A DNA stretch of 64,000 nt. Source: Pseudonocardia halophobica (GTDB lineage: Bacteria > Actinomycetota > Actinomycetes > Mycobacteriales > Pseudonocardiaceae). How positions within the stretch are numbered: the first letter of the stretch is position 1; each line of letters starts with the position of its first letter. Position numbers and translations under genes: made by a program. The notes beneath the pieces are model-generated. The model saw only the letters and a program-made list of their open reading frames with translations, was not told the DNA's origin and did no database searches. Of this stretch, positions 50,798 through 60,468 are shown one piece after another. Where the stretch lies: positions 1-64,000 of the forward strand of contig NZ_BSFQ01000033.1 in the NCBI RefSeq assembly GCF_027922425.1. The letters run 5' to 3'.

Positions 50798-50830
50798 CGG
50801 TGTGCCTCTTCTCGGTCCGTCGTGGACGGG

Positions 50831-50880
50831 GTCGGTGGTGGGGCGGAGTCGGTGGTGGGGCGGAGTCGGTGGTGGGCGGG
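50831..50880. repeat. 17-bp tandem repeat in the gap between SDR and IolE-like genes
   Basis: Units of the GTCGGTGGTGGGGCGGA type start at 50831, 50848 and 50865, the last slightly shortened. They occupy most of the 83-bp gap between two co-directional genes and end at the stop codon of the SDR gene. Confidence 0.8.
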
Positions 50881-51654
50881 TCAGTCGTGGGCGCCGATCA
50901 CGGCCTGGTCCCAGTCCAGGACGGACCCGGTGACCACGCCGCTGCGGTCGGAGAGCAGGAGGACGACCATCCCGGCGATCTCGTCCGGGTCGGCGAGCCG
51001 GCCGGCGGGCAGCCGCTCGGCGGCGCGCTCGCGCCAGTCGTCGCCCGCGCCGTGGAACCGGCGCTGGGTGAGGTCCTCGCCCTCGGTGTCCGTCCAGCCG
51101 ATGTTCAGCTGGTTGATCCGGATCCGGTCGAAGCGGTGGGCGTGCGCGGCGTTCTTCGTCAGGCCGGCCAGCCCGGCCTTGGCCGCGACGTACGGGGCCA
51201 GGACGGGCGCGCCGCCGTGGGCGGCCTCCGACCCGATGTTGACGATCGAGCCGGGTGCCCCGCGCCGCAGCATGTCCTGCACGACGGCCTGCATCGCGAA
51301 GAACGGGCCCTTGAGGTTGATCGCGATCTGCCGGTCGAACAGCTCCGGGGTGGTGTCGACGAGGCTGCCGCGGTCGGTGAGGCCCGCCGCGTTCACCAGC
51401 CCGTCGACCCGGCCGAACTCGGCGACCACGGAGTCGACGGCGGCGCGGACCTGCGCGGGGTCGGCGACGTCGCAGGGCCGGTAGAGGGCGGCCGCACCCA
51501 GCTCGCGCAGCTCGGCGGCCACCTTCTCGCCCGGCTCCCGGCGACGGCCGGTGACGGCGACCGAGGCGCCGGCCCGGGCGGCGGCGCGGGCGACCGAGGC
51601 GCCGACGCCCGCCGTCCCGCCGCTGACCAGTACGACCTTGTCCTCGAGCAGCAT
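50881..51654 (-). CDS. Short-chain dehydrogenase/reductase of the inositol-like unit
   Basis: 257 aa SDR with SGGTAGVGAS (cofactor), NAAGLTDRG, IVNIGSEAAHGG and YVAAK (Tyr/Lys). The Ser region is NIGSEA. It likely oxidises a hydroxyl of a cyclitol or sugar. The start is directly adjacent to the stop of the phytanoyl-CoA-dioxygenase-like gene (no gap), so both are read from one mRNA. Confidence 0.86.
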   Translation of the reverse strand: MLLEDKVVLVSGGTAGVGASVARAAARAGASVAVTGRRREPGEKVAAELRELGAAALYRPCDVADPAQVRAAVDSVVAEFGRVDGLVNAAGLTDRGSLVDTTPELFDRQIAINLKGPFFAMQAVVQDMLRRGAPGSIVNIGSEAAHGGAPVLAPYVAAKAGLAGLTKNAAHAHRFDRIRINQLNIGWTDTEGEDLTQRRFHGAGDDWRERAAERLPAGRLADPDEIAGMVVLLLSDRSGVVTGSVLDWDQAVIGAHD

Positions 51655-52830
51655 TCAGAAGCCTCGCTTGGCGGAATGGGCCGCCAGGGCCGCGGCGAAG
51701 GTGTTGTCGTCGTGGCCGAGCAGGACGGCCTCGGTGAGCAGGTCGGCCTGCGACGGCGGGGCGAGCCCGTCGACCGGCGGGTCGCGGTCCAGGTCGGTGG
51801 GGAAGGCGTAGCCCTCGGCCGAGGCCGCGATGACCTGGCGCAGCTGCGCCTCGTCGGCGCCCGCCGCCCGCATCCGGCGCAGTGCGGGCAGCACCGCGCG
51901 GCACACCCGGCCGCGGTCGACGTACTCCATGGCTCGCCCGAACGCCGACGAGACCTGCAGCAGGTTGGCGATCCGCCGGACGTCGCCCGACCGGTTGGTG
52001 CCCGCGCCGTGCAGCAGCGCCGGGTTGAAGAACGCGGCGTCGCCGCACCCGAGCGGCAGCTGCACGTGGTGCTCGGCGAAGAACGCCCGGAACTCCTCGT
52101 GCTCGGCCACCAGGTAGCCGTGCGCGTACTTCTGCGAGTGCGGCAGGTAGAGCGTCGGCCCCGTCTCGACCGGCATGTCGCAGTGCGCGACGGCGCCCTG
52201 CAGCGTCAGCGCCGGGGTGAGCGCGTGCTGGTGGGCGGGGTAGCGGGCCGCGCCGGCCGGGCTCATGAAGCCGAGGTGGTAGTCGCGGTGCGGGGACTGC
52301 GCCTTCCCGCCCGGGTTCACGACGTTGACCTGCGAGGTGATCTGGTAGGCCGGGCCGAGCCAGGCCTCGGAGACCAGGGCCAGGAGGTCGTTGGCGTAGT
52401 AGGTGGCGAAGGTGTCCGGGTCGGCGACCGCGAGCTTCTCCAGCGCGTTCCAGATGCGGTCGTTGCTGCCGGGCGCGGCGAAGTGGTCGCCGACGGCGGC
52501 ACCGGTGGCCTTCTGCTGTTCGATCAGCACGAAGAAGGCGTCCGTGGCGCGGTCGACGACGGCCCGGTCGGGGTAGGCGCCCGTGATCACGACGATCCCG
52601 GGACCGTCGAGGAGGGCGCGCACCAGCTCGGCCTGGACCGCACGGCGGCCGTCGCCGGCGGCCTCGCGGCGCAGCCGCTCGCCGTCGTAGACCGTGACGC
52701 CGGAGACGACCTCGGCGAGGGGGAAGGCGGCCGGATCGGTCCCCTGCTCGACGACGGTGCGCAGGTCGTCGAGGCGGGCGTCGGCCGGGTCGAGCCACAC
52801 GGGCGCGTGCGGGCGGACGGAGCTCGTCAT
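51655..52830 (-). CDS. Phytanoyl-CoA dioxygenase (PhyH) family protein
   Basis: 391 aa. Non-haem Fe(II)/2-oxoglutarate oxygenase fold: H-x-D iron motif in AQSPHRDYHLGF (~182), distal His in LLHGAGTNRSGDVRRIANLLQ (~275) with the Arg for 2-oxoglutarate. Such enzymes hydroxylate or demethylate small molecules. First gene of the unit with an SDR and an IolE-like protein, it could open or demethylate a cyclitol such as an O-methyl inositol (inference). A LacI-type operator lies 52 bp before the ATG. Confidence 0.82.
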   Translation of the reverse strand: MTSSVRPHAPVWLDPADARLDDLRTVVEQGTDPAAFPLAEVVSGVTVYDGERLRREAAGDGRRAVQAELVRALLDGPGIVVITGAYPDRAVVDRATDAFFVLIEQQKATGAAVGDHFAAPGSNDRIWNALEKLAVADPDTFATYYANDLLALVSEAWLGPAYQITSQVNVVNPGGKAQSPHRDYHLGFMSPAGAARYPAHQHALTPALTLQGAVAHCDMPVETGPTLYLPHSQKYAHGYLVAEHEEFRAFFAEHHVQLPLGCGDAAFFNPALLHGAGTNRSGDVRRIANLLQVSSAFGRAMEYVDRGRVCRAVLPALRRMRAAGADEAQLRQVIAASAEGYAFPTDLDRDPPVDGLAPPSQADLLTEAVLLGHDDNTFAAALAAHSAKRGF

Positions 52831-52881
52831 CGAAGGTCCTCCGGGATCGGGGGGCGGGTCGGGCCGCCGGGAGCGCCGAGG

Positions 52882-52899
52882 TTTTAAAGCGCTTCAAAC
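52882..52899. promoter_or_regulatory. LacI-family operator between PhyH-like and lacI-type genes
   Basis: TTTTAAAGC and GCTTCAAAC form an imperfect palindrome centred on GCGC, the usual LacI/GalR core. It lies in the 248-bp divergent gap, close to the PhyH gene start, and is a likely site of the LacI-type repressor. Confidence 0.7.
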
Positions 52900-53078
52900 A
52901 CGAGTATGGTCCAGGCCGCGGCGGGGTGGTGTCAAGGCCCCCCGCGCGCGTCCCGGATGCACGAGCGGCGCTCTCGTCGAGTAGGTCTGGGCGAGCGGCC
53001 GGTCGCTCGTCCGCGGAGCGGGCGGGTGGCGTGCTTCGATACGGGGGCCGCGGGACGACGCGCGGCCGAGGAGGTGGG

Positions 53079-54122
53079 ATGGCGGGCAACGGCGGTCGCC
53101 GGGTCCGGCTCGACGACGTGGCCGCCGCGGTGGGCGTCTCGCCCGCCTCGGTCTCCCTCGTGCTGCGTGGCGCGCCCGGCCCCAGCGCCGAGACCCGCGC
53201 CCGGGTGCTCGACGCGGCGCAGCGGCTCGGCTACCGGCCCGACCGGGCCGCGAGCCTGCTCGCCCGCCGCCGCAGCCGGTTGATCGGCCTGCTCATCGAC
53301 GTCCGCAGCCCCTTCCACGCGGACGTCGCCGAGCACCTGCAGGACGCCGCCGAGGCCCGCGGCTACGACCTCGTGCTCTCCACCATCACCCGCAGCCGCG
53401 GCGAGGACCGCGCGGTCGAGACGCTGCTCGACTCCCGCTGCGAGGCGCTGGTCCTCATCGGCCCGGACGCGCCCGTCGACCGGCTCAGCGAGCTCGCCGC
53501 GACGGTCCCGCTGGTGCTGCTCTGCCGCCGTCTCGACCCGCCGCCGGGCCCGGACCGGACGCGGCCCGACGTCGTGCGCACCGCCGACGAGGCCGGCACC
53601 GCGCTGGCCGTCGACCACCTGCACGGCCTGGGGCACACCGCGATCGCCTACGTCGACGGCGGTCCCGGCACGGTGGCCCAGGACCGTCGCGACGGCTACC
53701 TGCGCGCCATGGCGGCCCGGGGGCTGGAGCCGCGGGTGCTGCCCGGCCGCGGCACGCCCGCGGGCACCGAGATCATCGGGATCCGCGCCGCCGAGGCCCT
53801 GCTCGCCGAGGGCGATCTCCCCACCGCGGTCGTCGCGTTCAACGACCGCACCGCCGTCGGACTGCTCGACGCACTGGCCCGCAACGGGATCGACGTCCCC
53901 GGCCGCGTCTCCGTGGTCGGCTACGACGACGACCCGCTCGCCCGCATGGCCCACGTCGGCCTGACCACGGTGGGGCAGGACACCGCGGGCCTCGCCGGCC
54001 GCGCGGTCGAGGCCGTGGTCGCGCGGCTGGACGGCGGGCGCGGGGAGGCGGGGCCCGAGCAGGTCCTCGAGCCCTACCTCACGGTCCGCCGCACCACCGC
54101 CGCGCTCCGCCCCTCCGACTGA
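53079..54122 (+). CDS. LacI-family transcriptional repressor
   Basis: 347 aa. The LacI helix-turn-helix and hinge are plain (RLDDVAAAVGVSPASVSLVLRGAPGPSAETRARVLDAAQRLGYRPDRAASLLARRRSRLIGLL, ~8-70), followed by the periplasmic-binding-like sensor. GAGGAGG lies 7 nt before the ATG. It is divergent from the PhyH/SDR/IolE-like unit and should repress it through the TTTTAAAGCGC operator. Its 3' end faces the convergent oxidoreductase gene across the second palindrome array. Confidence 0.92.
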   Translation: MAGNGGRRVRLDDVAAAVGVSPASVSLVLRGAPGPSAETRARVLDAAQRLGYRPDRAASLLARRRSRLIGLLIDVRSPFHADVAEHLQDAAEARGYDLVLSTITRSRGEDRAVETLLDSRCEALVLIGPDAPVDRLSELAATVPLVLLCRRLDPPPGPDRTRPDVVRTADEAGTALAVDHLHGLGHTAIAYVDGGPGTVAQDRRDGYLRAMAARGLEPRVLPGRGTPAGTEIIGIRAAEALLAEGDLPTAVVAFNDRTAVGLLDALARNGIDVPGRVSVVGYDDDPLARMAHVGLTTVGQDTAGLAGRAVEAVVARLDGGRGEAGPEQVLEPYLTVRRTTAALRPSD

Positions 54123-54155
54123 GCACCTCAGTACCCGTGCAGGAGCGGAGCGCGC

Positions 54156-54259
54156 CGCATTGTGGTTCCATAACGCGCTCTCGGCCCCAGATCGAGCGCA
54201 TTATGGTTCCATAATGCGATCTCACGGCCGATCTGAGCGCACTGTGGTTCCACAACGCG
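54156..54259. repeat. Array of three 22-bp palindromes at 41-bp period (cluster B)
   Basis: Copies start at 54156, 54197 and 54238, again exactly 41 bp apart. The middle copy is perfect: 10-bp arms of CGCATTATGG around TT. The outer two carry compensating or single changes (ATTGTGG, ACTGTGG/CCACAACG), keeping most pairing. All three have TT at the centre. The 19-bp spacers share CTC...GGCC and end in GAG. It lies between convergent stops (LacI and oxidoreductase genes), as does cluster A. Confidence 0.9.
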
Positions 54260-54274
54260 AGCGGGTATGAGCGT

Positions 54275-55282
54275 TCAGGCCACCGCCACCCCCGCCGGCC
54301 GGAGGGGGAGGCCGGTGGCCAGGTAGATCGCGTCGAGCTGCTCCGCGATCTCCACGCTGAAGTCCATGGTGGCGCCGCGGTGGAGGGGAGCGGTGCCGGT
54401 CAGGTACCCCCGCAGCGCGGCGAGCTGGAAGTCGTAGGTCGGGGTGGTGCCGAGCCGCTCCACCCGCTCGTCGTGGCCGACCCGAACGATCAGCCGGTCG
54501 TCGCGGTGGGGCAGGGCGTACATCGGTGCCAGCACCTCGCCGCGGGTCCCGACGACCCGGTGCGACATCTCCCAGCCCGGCGCGGCGATGTGGCAGTGGA
54601 TCCGGCCCTCCGCCCCGCCCGGGAAGCGGTACGTGGCGTCGGCCCACTCGTCGACGCCCGGCGAGCGCTCGCCCGCCCGCGCGTCCACCAGTACGGGCGC
54701 GCCGCCGAGCGACGGCGCGATCATCAACAGGGTGTGCACCGCGTAGCAGCCGAGGTCCATCAGTGCGCCGCCGGCGAGGGGGAGGGACCAGCGGACGTCG
54801 TCGGGCGGGGGCGCCGGCATCCGCATCCGAGTCTCGACGGCGGTGACCTCGCCGATCGCGCCCGCGGCGACCACCTCGGCCAGCCGCCGGTACAGCGGGT
54901 GGTGGAAGTAGTGGTAGCCGACGAACACGGGCGCGCCCGCCGCGACGGCCGCCTCGCGCACCTCACGGCACTCGGCCGCGGAGCCGGCGAAGGGCTTCTC
55001 GGCGAGCAGGGCCTTGCCCGCCGCGACGATCTGCAGGTTCCACGGCGCGTGCAGGGCGTTCGGCAGCGCGTTGTAGACGACGTCGACCTCGGGGTCGGCG
55101 AGCAGCGCCGCATAGTCCTCGACGACCCGCTCGACGCCGAAGCGGCGGGCGAACTCCTCGGCCCGCCCGCGGTCCCGGGCGGCGACGGCGACGAGCCGGT
55201 CCGGCGTGGTCGCCGAGGGCCGGACGACGGCCTCGTCGGCGATCCGGGACGCGCCGAGCAGCCCGATCCGCAGCCCGCTCAC
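54275..55282 (-). CDS. Gfo/Idh/MocA-family oxidoreductase
   Basis: 335 aa. N-terminal NAD(P) fold (LRIGLLGASRIADEAVVRPSA) with AEKPFAGSAAE, where Lys is part of the active site, then the C-terminal beta-sheet domain (VGYHYFHHPLYRRL, GGALMDLGCYAVHTL). It should oxidise or reduce a sugar or cyclitol. The GTG overlaps the stop of the iolG-like gene (GTGA). It is the last gene of the six-gene transport/catabolic unit. Confidence 0.87.
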   Translation of the reverse strand: MSGLRIGLLGASRIADEAVVRPSATTPDRLVAVAARDRGRAEEFARRFGVERVVEDYAALLADPEVDVVYNALPNALHAPWNLQIVAAGKALLAEKPFAGSAAECREVREAAVAAGAPVFVGYHYFHHPLYRRLAEVVAAGAIGEVTAVETRMRMPAPPPDDVRWSLPLAGGALMDLGCYAVHTLLMIAPSLGGAPVLVDARAGERSPGVDEWADATYRFPGGAEGRIHCHIAAPGWEMSHRVVGTRGEVLAPMYALPHRDDRLIVRVGHDERVERLGTTPTYDFQLAALRGYLTGTAPLHRGATMDFSVEIAEQLDAIYLATGLPLRPAGVAVA

Positions 55283-56325
55283 GCGCTCACCTCGCTGACG
55301 GAGGCCCGTGCGTAGCCCGTGCCGGTGTACCGGACCGCGACGGTCCGGCCGGTCCGCCAGGACTCGTCCGCGGCCTCGGCGAGGTCGAAGGCCGCGAGGG
55401 CGTCCTCGCCGGAGACCTGCACGGGGGAGCGGTCGAGGACCGCGCGGGCGAAGCCGTCGAGCTCCGCGGCGTAGGCCAGCGGGTAGCGCTCCTGGAAGTC
55501 GGCGACGAGGTCGCGGCTGGTCAGACCGGGGGTGCGCCACTCGTAGCCGCGGCGGTACGGGTTGTCGATGCGGGCGGTGGCCCGGCTGCCCATGACCTCG
55601 GTGGAGCACTCGTAGCCGTAGCCGGAGGCCCGGCTGTTGTCGATCACGCCGAGCGCACCGGAGGCGAAGCGGAGCACCACGACGGCGGTGTCGACGTCGC
55701 CGACGGCCGCGAAGCCCTCCGGGTCGGAGACGGCGGCGCCGTGCGCGGTCACCTCGACGACCTCGCCGACGAGCCACCGGGCGACGTCGAGGTCGTGCAC
55801 GGTGACGTCGCGGAAGAAGCCGCCGGACCCGGCGAGGAACGACGCGGGGGGCGACGCCATGTCCCGCAGCGAGCTGCGGAAGAGCGCGACCTCGCCCAGC
55901 TCGCCCGCCCGGATCCGCTCGGCCACGGCGGCCCAGTCCGGGTCGAAGCGCCGGTGGAAGCCGACCTGGAACTGCACGCCGGCCCGGCGCACCTCCTCGA
56001 CGGTGGCCACGGTCGTCGCCCGGTCCAGGGCGATCGGCTTCTCGCAGAACACGTCTCGGCCCGCCTGCGCCCCCGCGACGGTCATCGGGGCGTGCGCGCC
56101 GGTCGGCGTCGCGATGGCGACGGCCTCGGCCGCGGGGTGGGCGAGCAGCTCCTCGAAGCTCGTCGTCCACGGCACGCCGTAGCGCTCGCCCGCCTCCCGC
56201 GCGACGGTGGGGTCGGCGTCGTAGACGGCGCCGAGCCGGGCGACGGAGCACCGCCCGGCGAGGTTGTCGGCGTGGATGCGGCCCATGCGGCCGAGGCCGG
56301 CGAGGCCGATGCGGAGGGTGCTCAA
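55279..56325 (-). CDS. Inositol 2-dehydrogenase-type Gfo/Idh/MocA oxidoreductase
   Basis: 348 aa. LRIGLAGLGRMGRIHADNLAGR is the cofactor fold, FCEKPIALD holds the catalytic Lys, and SGGFFRDVTVHDLDVARWLVG holds the Asp/His pair typical of IolG/IdhA. It would oxidise myo- or another inositol to the inosose. The TTG start is chosen because GAAAGG lies 9 nt upstream and a longer start has no ribosome site. It sits between the ABC ATPase gene and a second MocA-type gene. Confidence 0.86.
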   Translation of the reverse strand: MSTLRIGLAGLGRMGRIHADNLAGRCSVARLGAVYDADPTVAREAGERYGVPWTTSFEELLAHPAAEAVAIATPTGAHAPMTVAGAQAGRDVFCEKPIALDRATTVATVEEVRRAGVQFQVGFHRRFDPDWAAVAERIRAGELGEVALFRSSLRDMASPPASFLAGSGGFFRDVTVHDLDVARWLVGEVVEVTAHGAAVSDPEGFAAVGDVDTAVVVLRFASGALGVIDNSRASGYGYECSTEVMGSRATARIDNPYRRGYEWRTPGLTSRDLVADFQERYPLAYAAELDGFARAVLDRSPVQVSGEDALAAFDLAEAADESWRTGRTVAVRYTGTGYARASVSEVSA

Positions 56326-56401
56326 GGGGAAACGCCTTTCGGGGGAGGGGCGCACACGGCTGCGGCCGGCCCCGGGCGGGGACCGGCCGCAGGTGCGCGG
56401 G

Positions 56402-57217
<816 letters not shown>

Positions 57218-57230
57218 CCGAGTCACATCC

Positions 57231-58301
57231 TCACTTGCGCCGCGAGGCGGAGTTCTTGACGTACAGGTTGAGCAGGACCGCGAGCAGGAGCATGACGCCC
57301 AGGAAGGTCTTGAACCAGTTGGGGTCCCAACCGGCGTAGACGATGCCCTGCGTGGTCATGCCGAAGATGAACGCGCCGATCGCGGCGCCGATGGCCGAGC
57401 CGTAGCCGCCGGTGAGCAGCGCGCCGCCGACGACCGCGGCCACGATGTAGATCAGCTCGTTGCCCACGCCGAGGCCGGCCTGCACGGTGGAGAAGTTGAA
57501 CAGCAGGTGCTGGCCGAGGAACCAGGCGCAGAACGCGACGCCCATGAACAGGCCGATCTTGACCTTGGCGACCGGGACACCGACCGCGCGGGCCGAGTCC
57601 TGGTTGCCGCCGACGGCGAAGATCCAGTTGCCGGTCCTGGTGCGCAGCAGGATCCAGGTGGCGACCAGGGTGAACAGGATCCACCAGAACACCGAGACCT
57701 TGACGTTGACGAAGCCGAGGTTGACGTCGGCGGCGAAGATCGCCTTGGCCGAGTCGAACCCGTCGAGGTCGGAGATGTTCTGGGTGGCCACGGCGCCGGT
57801 GAGCAGCTTGGTGACGCCGAGGTTGATGCCCTGCAGCATGAAGAACGTGGACAGCGTGATCAGGAAGCTGGGCAGCTTGGTCTTGATCAGCAGCCAGCCG
57901 TTGAGGAAGCCGATGGCCAGCGCGATGACCAGCGAGGCGAGCGCGCCCACCCAGGCGTTGAGCGAGAACTGGTAGCTGATCATCGACGAGGCCAGCGCGG
58001 CCGTGGTGACTTGGACGCCGGACGACAGGTCGAACTCGCCGCCGATCATCAGCAGCGCCACGCCGAGCGCGACGATGCCGATGGTCGAGGCGGAGTAGAG
58101 GATCGTCGAGAAGGCCTCGGCGGTCCGGAAGGGCGGGGCGATCGCGAAGAAGAACACGAAGATCGCGATCGCCGCGGCGAGGGAACCGACCTCGGGCCGG
58201 GAGAGGATGCGCGCGCCGAGGGAACGCTGCACGCGCACGGGCTCGGCGCCGGTCGAGGGCGTGGACGGGGGCGACGGCGGGGTCGCGACTGGTGAGCTCA
58301 T
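57231..58301 (-). CDS. ABC sugar/cyclitol transporter permease
   Basis: 356 aa with about 9-10 membrane helices of the RbsC/BPD_transp_2 type (AAAIAIFVFFFAIAPPFRTAEAFSTILYSASTIGIVALGVALLMIGGEFDLSSG holds the conserved family motif). It forms the channel for the sugar or inositol taken up by the binding protein encoded upstream. The 70-bp gap to that gene and 13-bp gap to the ATPase gene place all in one mRNA. Confidence 0.92.
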   Translation of the reverse strand: MSSPVATPPSPPSTPSTGAEPVRVQRSLGARILSRPEVGSLAAAIAIFVFFFAIAPPFRTAEAFSTILYSASTIGIVALGVALLMIGGEFDLSSGVQVTTAALASSMISYQFSLNAWVGALASLVIALAIGFLNGWLLIKTKLPSFLITLSTFFMLQGINLGVTKLLTGAVATQNISDLDGFDSAKAIFAADVNLGFVNVKVSVFWWILFTLVATWILLRTRTGNWIFAVGGNQDSARAVGVPVAKVKIGLFMGVAFCAWFLGQHLLFNFSTVQAGLGVGNELIYIVAAVVGGALLTGGYGSAIGAAIGAFIFGMTTQGIVYAGWDPNWFKTFLGVMLLLAVLLNLYVKNSASRRK

Positions 58302-58371
58302 CGCTGGACGCTCCTGGATCGGGTCCCGCCCGCGGGGGCCGCCGGGTGGCGGCCCCCACGGGCGGATCGGG

Positions 58372-59349
58372 TCAGCGGGTGTTCTTCGCCGCGTAGTCGG
58401 CGATCTTGCTGATGTTGGTGTTGTCGACGAAGGACGGGCCGGTGAGCACGGGCTTGCCGCCGCCGAGGTCGTTGCCGTTGGTCAGGTTGAGCCACAGCGA
58501 CTGCACGGCCATGTAACCCTGCACGTAGGGCTGCTGGTCGACCGAGAACAGGATCTGGCCGCTCTGGATGGCCTTGGCCACGTCCGCGTTCAGGTCGAAG
58601 GTCACGACCTTGGCCTGGCTGCCCGCGTCCGTCTTGGCCTGCAGCGCGGCGAGCGCGTACGGCGCGCCCAGCGTGACGACGTCGGTGATCGACGGGTCCT
58701 GCTGCAGCTTCGCCCCGATGGTCTGCTGGACCGACGGCAGGTCGGCGCCGTTGACCTGCAGGTTCTCCGTGCTCGGGAAGCTCTTCTTCACGCCCGCGCA
58801 GCGCGCCTCGAGCGCCACCGAACCCTGCTCCTGGACCACGCAGAGGGCCTTGCCGCCGCCGGCCTGGGCGAGCCGCTGGCCGGCGGACTGACCGGCCAGG
58901 TCCTCGTCGGAACCGAAGTACATCGGGATGTCGTACTTCTGGTACTCGTTGATGCCCGAGTTGAACGCCACGGTCGGGATCCCCGCCTGCACGGCCTTCT
59001 GGGCCGCCGGCCCGACCTGGTCGGCGAACGCGAGGGTCACGGCGATGCCGTTGACCTTGGAGTCGATGGCGTTCTGGACCAGCGTGGCCTGCTGGCCGGC
59101 GTCGTTGTTGTTCGAGTACTTCAGGTCGACGTTGAGCTCGTTGGCCGCCTGCTCGGCGCCCGCCCGGATCTTGTCCCAGAACGAGTCGCCCGGCTGCTCG
59201 TGCGTGATCATCGCGATCGTGTAGCGCTGCGCCGTGGCGTTCGTGTTGCTCTGCTGCGCACCGCCCTGGCTGCTGCAACCGGCCGCGACGAGCGCCGCTC
59301 CCGCGAGGGCCGCCACGAGGGCGACGACCCGCTTGCCTGATCGGAACAT
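58372..59349 (-). CDS. ABC sugar/cyclitol substrate-binding lipoprotein
   Basis: 325 aa. Lipobox VAAGC (C25), then a Peripla_BP_4 ribose/inositol-type domain: YTIAMITHEQPGDSFWDKIRAGAEQAANELNVDLKY, GIPTVAFNSGINEY and VVTFDLNADVAKAIQSGQILFSVDQQPYVQGYMAV. It captures the ligand and feeds the adjacent permease. Together with an iolG-type enzyme, inositol or a derivative is the most likely ligand (inference). Confidence 0.9.
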   Translation of the reverse strand: MFRSGKRVVALVAALAGAALVAAGCSSQGGAQQSNTNATAQRYTIAMITHEQPGDSFWDKIRAGAEQAANELNVDLKYSNNNDAGQQATLVQNAIDSKVNGIAVTLAFADQVGPAAQKAVQAGIPTVAFNSGINEYQKYDIPMYFGSDEDLAGQSAGQRLAQAGGGKALCVVQEQGSVALEARCAGVKKSFPSTENLQVNGADLPSVQQTIGAKLQQDPSITDVVTLGAPYALAALQAKTDAGSQAKVVTFDLNADVAKAIQSGQILFSVDQQPYVQGYMAVQSLWLNLTNGNDLGGGKPVLTGPSFVDNTNISKIADYAAKNTR

Positions 59350-59397
59350 CCTTGTCCTTCCCGAACTCTCAACGGTGAGTGGTGTGGTGCGGTGCTT

Positions 59398-60285
59398 CTA
59401 CAGCAACCGGACCGCGGCGTCGACGGCCCCCGAGACGTCGTCATCCGGTGGGTACAACAGGGACCGGCCGACGACCAGCCCCTGCACGGTGGGCAGGGCG
59501 AGCGCCTTGCTCCATGTCGCGAAGGTGGCCTCCTGGTCGGTGGCCACCTCCCCGCCGAGGATCACCGCCGGGAGGGTGGTCGCGGCCATCGCCCGCGCCA
59601 TGTCCTCCCCGCCGTCCCCGACGATCGGCACCTTCAGCCAGGTGTAGGCCGACGTGGTGCCCAGACCTGCGGCGACGGTCATCGCCCGGGTCATCGCTTC
59701 CACGGTGAGTTCGTTGCGGACCCGGCCGTCGATACGGCGGGACAGGAACGGTTCGACCATGGCCATCAGGCGGTGCCCGGCGAGGCCGGACACCGCACGC
59801 CCGCAGGACTCGAGCGTGGCGACGCTGGCCGCGTCGTCGGCGTCGATCCGCAGGAGCATCTTGCCGCCCTCGAACCCGGCGGCGGCGATGCTCGCGGGGT
59901 CGTAGGCGGTGAAGCGGTCGTCCAGCTCGAAGGCGGTGCCGGCCAGGCCCCCGCGGTTCATCGAGCCGACGACGACCTTGTCGTCGAGGGCGCCCAGCAG
60001 GAGCAGGTCCTCGAGGACGTCCGGCGTGCCGAGCACGCCGTTGACGCCGGGGCGGGACAGGGCGAGCGCCAGCCGGTCGAGCAGGTCGGCGCGGTCGGCC
60101 ATCGCCATCGGGCGGTCGCCCGCGCCGAGCGCACCCCGGGCGGGGTGGTCCGCGGCGACCATCATGAGCCGGCCGTGCTCGCCGAAGGGCGAGGTGGGGC
60201 GACGACGGGCGGCGGCGGCCTCGGCCACGGCGTCGGGCCGGTGCGCGCGGGTGCGCACGAGGTCCGACAGCACGGCCTCACGCAC
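59398..60285 (-). CDS. Aldolase-fold protein of the inositol cluster (Cgl0159-like)
   Basis: 295 aa (beta/alpha)8 protein. Motifs include LMMVAADHPARGALG, GMVEPFLSRR-like MAMVEPFLSRRIDGRV and YTWLKVPIVGDGGEDMARAM, resembling the Cgl0159-type protein found in corynebacterial inositol operons and LacD/DeoC-like aldolases. It may cleave the ring-opened 2-deoxy-5-keto-gluconate-type intermediate. GTG start. First gene of the six-gene minus-strand unit, divergent from the GntR gene. Confidence 0.75.
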   Translation of the reverse strand: MREAVLSDLVRTRAHRPDAVAEAAAARRRPTSPFGEHGRLMMVAADHPARGALGAGDRPMAMADRADLLDRLALALSRPGVNGVLGTPDVLEDLLLLGALDDKVVVGSMNRGGLAGTAFELDDRFTAYDPASIAAAGFEGGKMLLRIDADDAASVATLESCGRAVSGLAGHRLMAMVEPFLSRRIDGRVRNELTVEAMTRAMTVAAGLGTTSAYTWLKVPIVGDGGEDMARAMAATTLPAVILGGEVATDQEATFATWSKALALPTVQGLVVGRSLLYPPDDDVSGAVDAAVRLL

Positions 60286-60424
60286 CGAGTCTCACGAGCC
60301 GCATCGCCACGTGTCCCTCCGCCGGGTGGCACCCGGCAGCCGTTGCCGGGTGGGTGATCGAATTCGTTGTGACTCCGAACACCGGGGATAGGTGTACGCT
60401 CGTCAGCGCTGTACGTCAATGGTT

Positions 60425-60449
60425 TGTCCTGACATATTTTGTCAGGACA
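60425..60449. promoter_or_regulatory. GntR operator, perfect 9-bp inverted repeat
   Basis: TGTCCTGAC and GTCAGGACA flank ATATTTT. It lies in the 183-bp divergent gap, 20 bp before the GntR start codon. The AT-rich 7-bp centre stands out in this GC-rich DNA. It is the likely site of autorepression and of control of the transport/catabolic unit. Confidence 0.75.
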
Positions 60450-60468
60450 TGGAAGGAGCGGTGACGGA

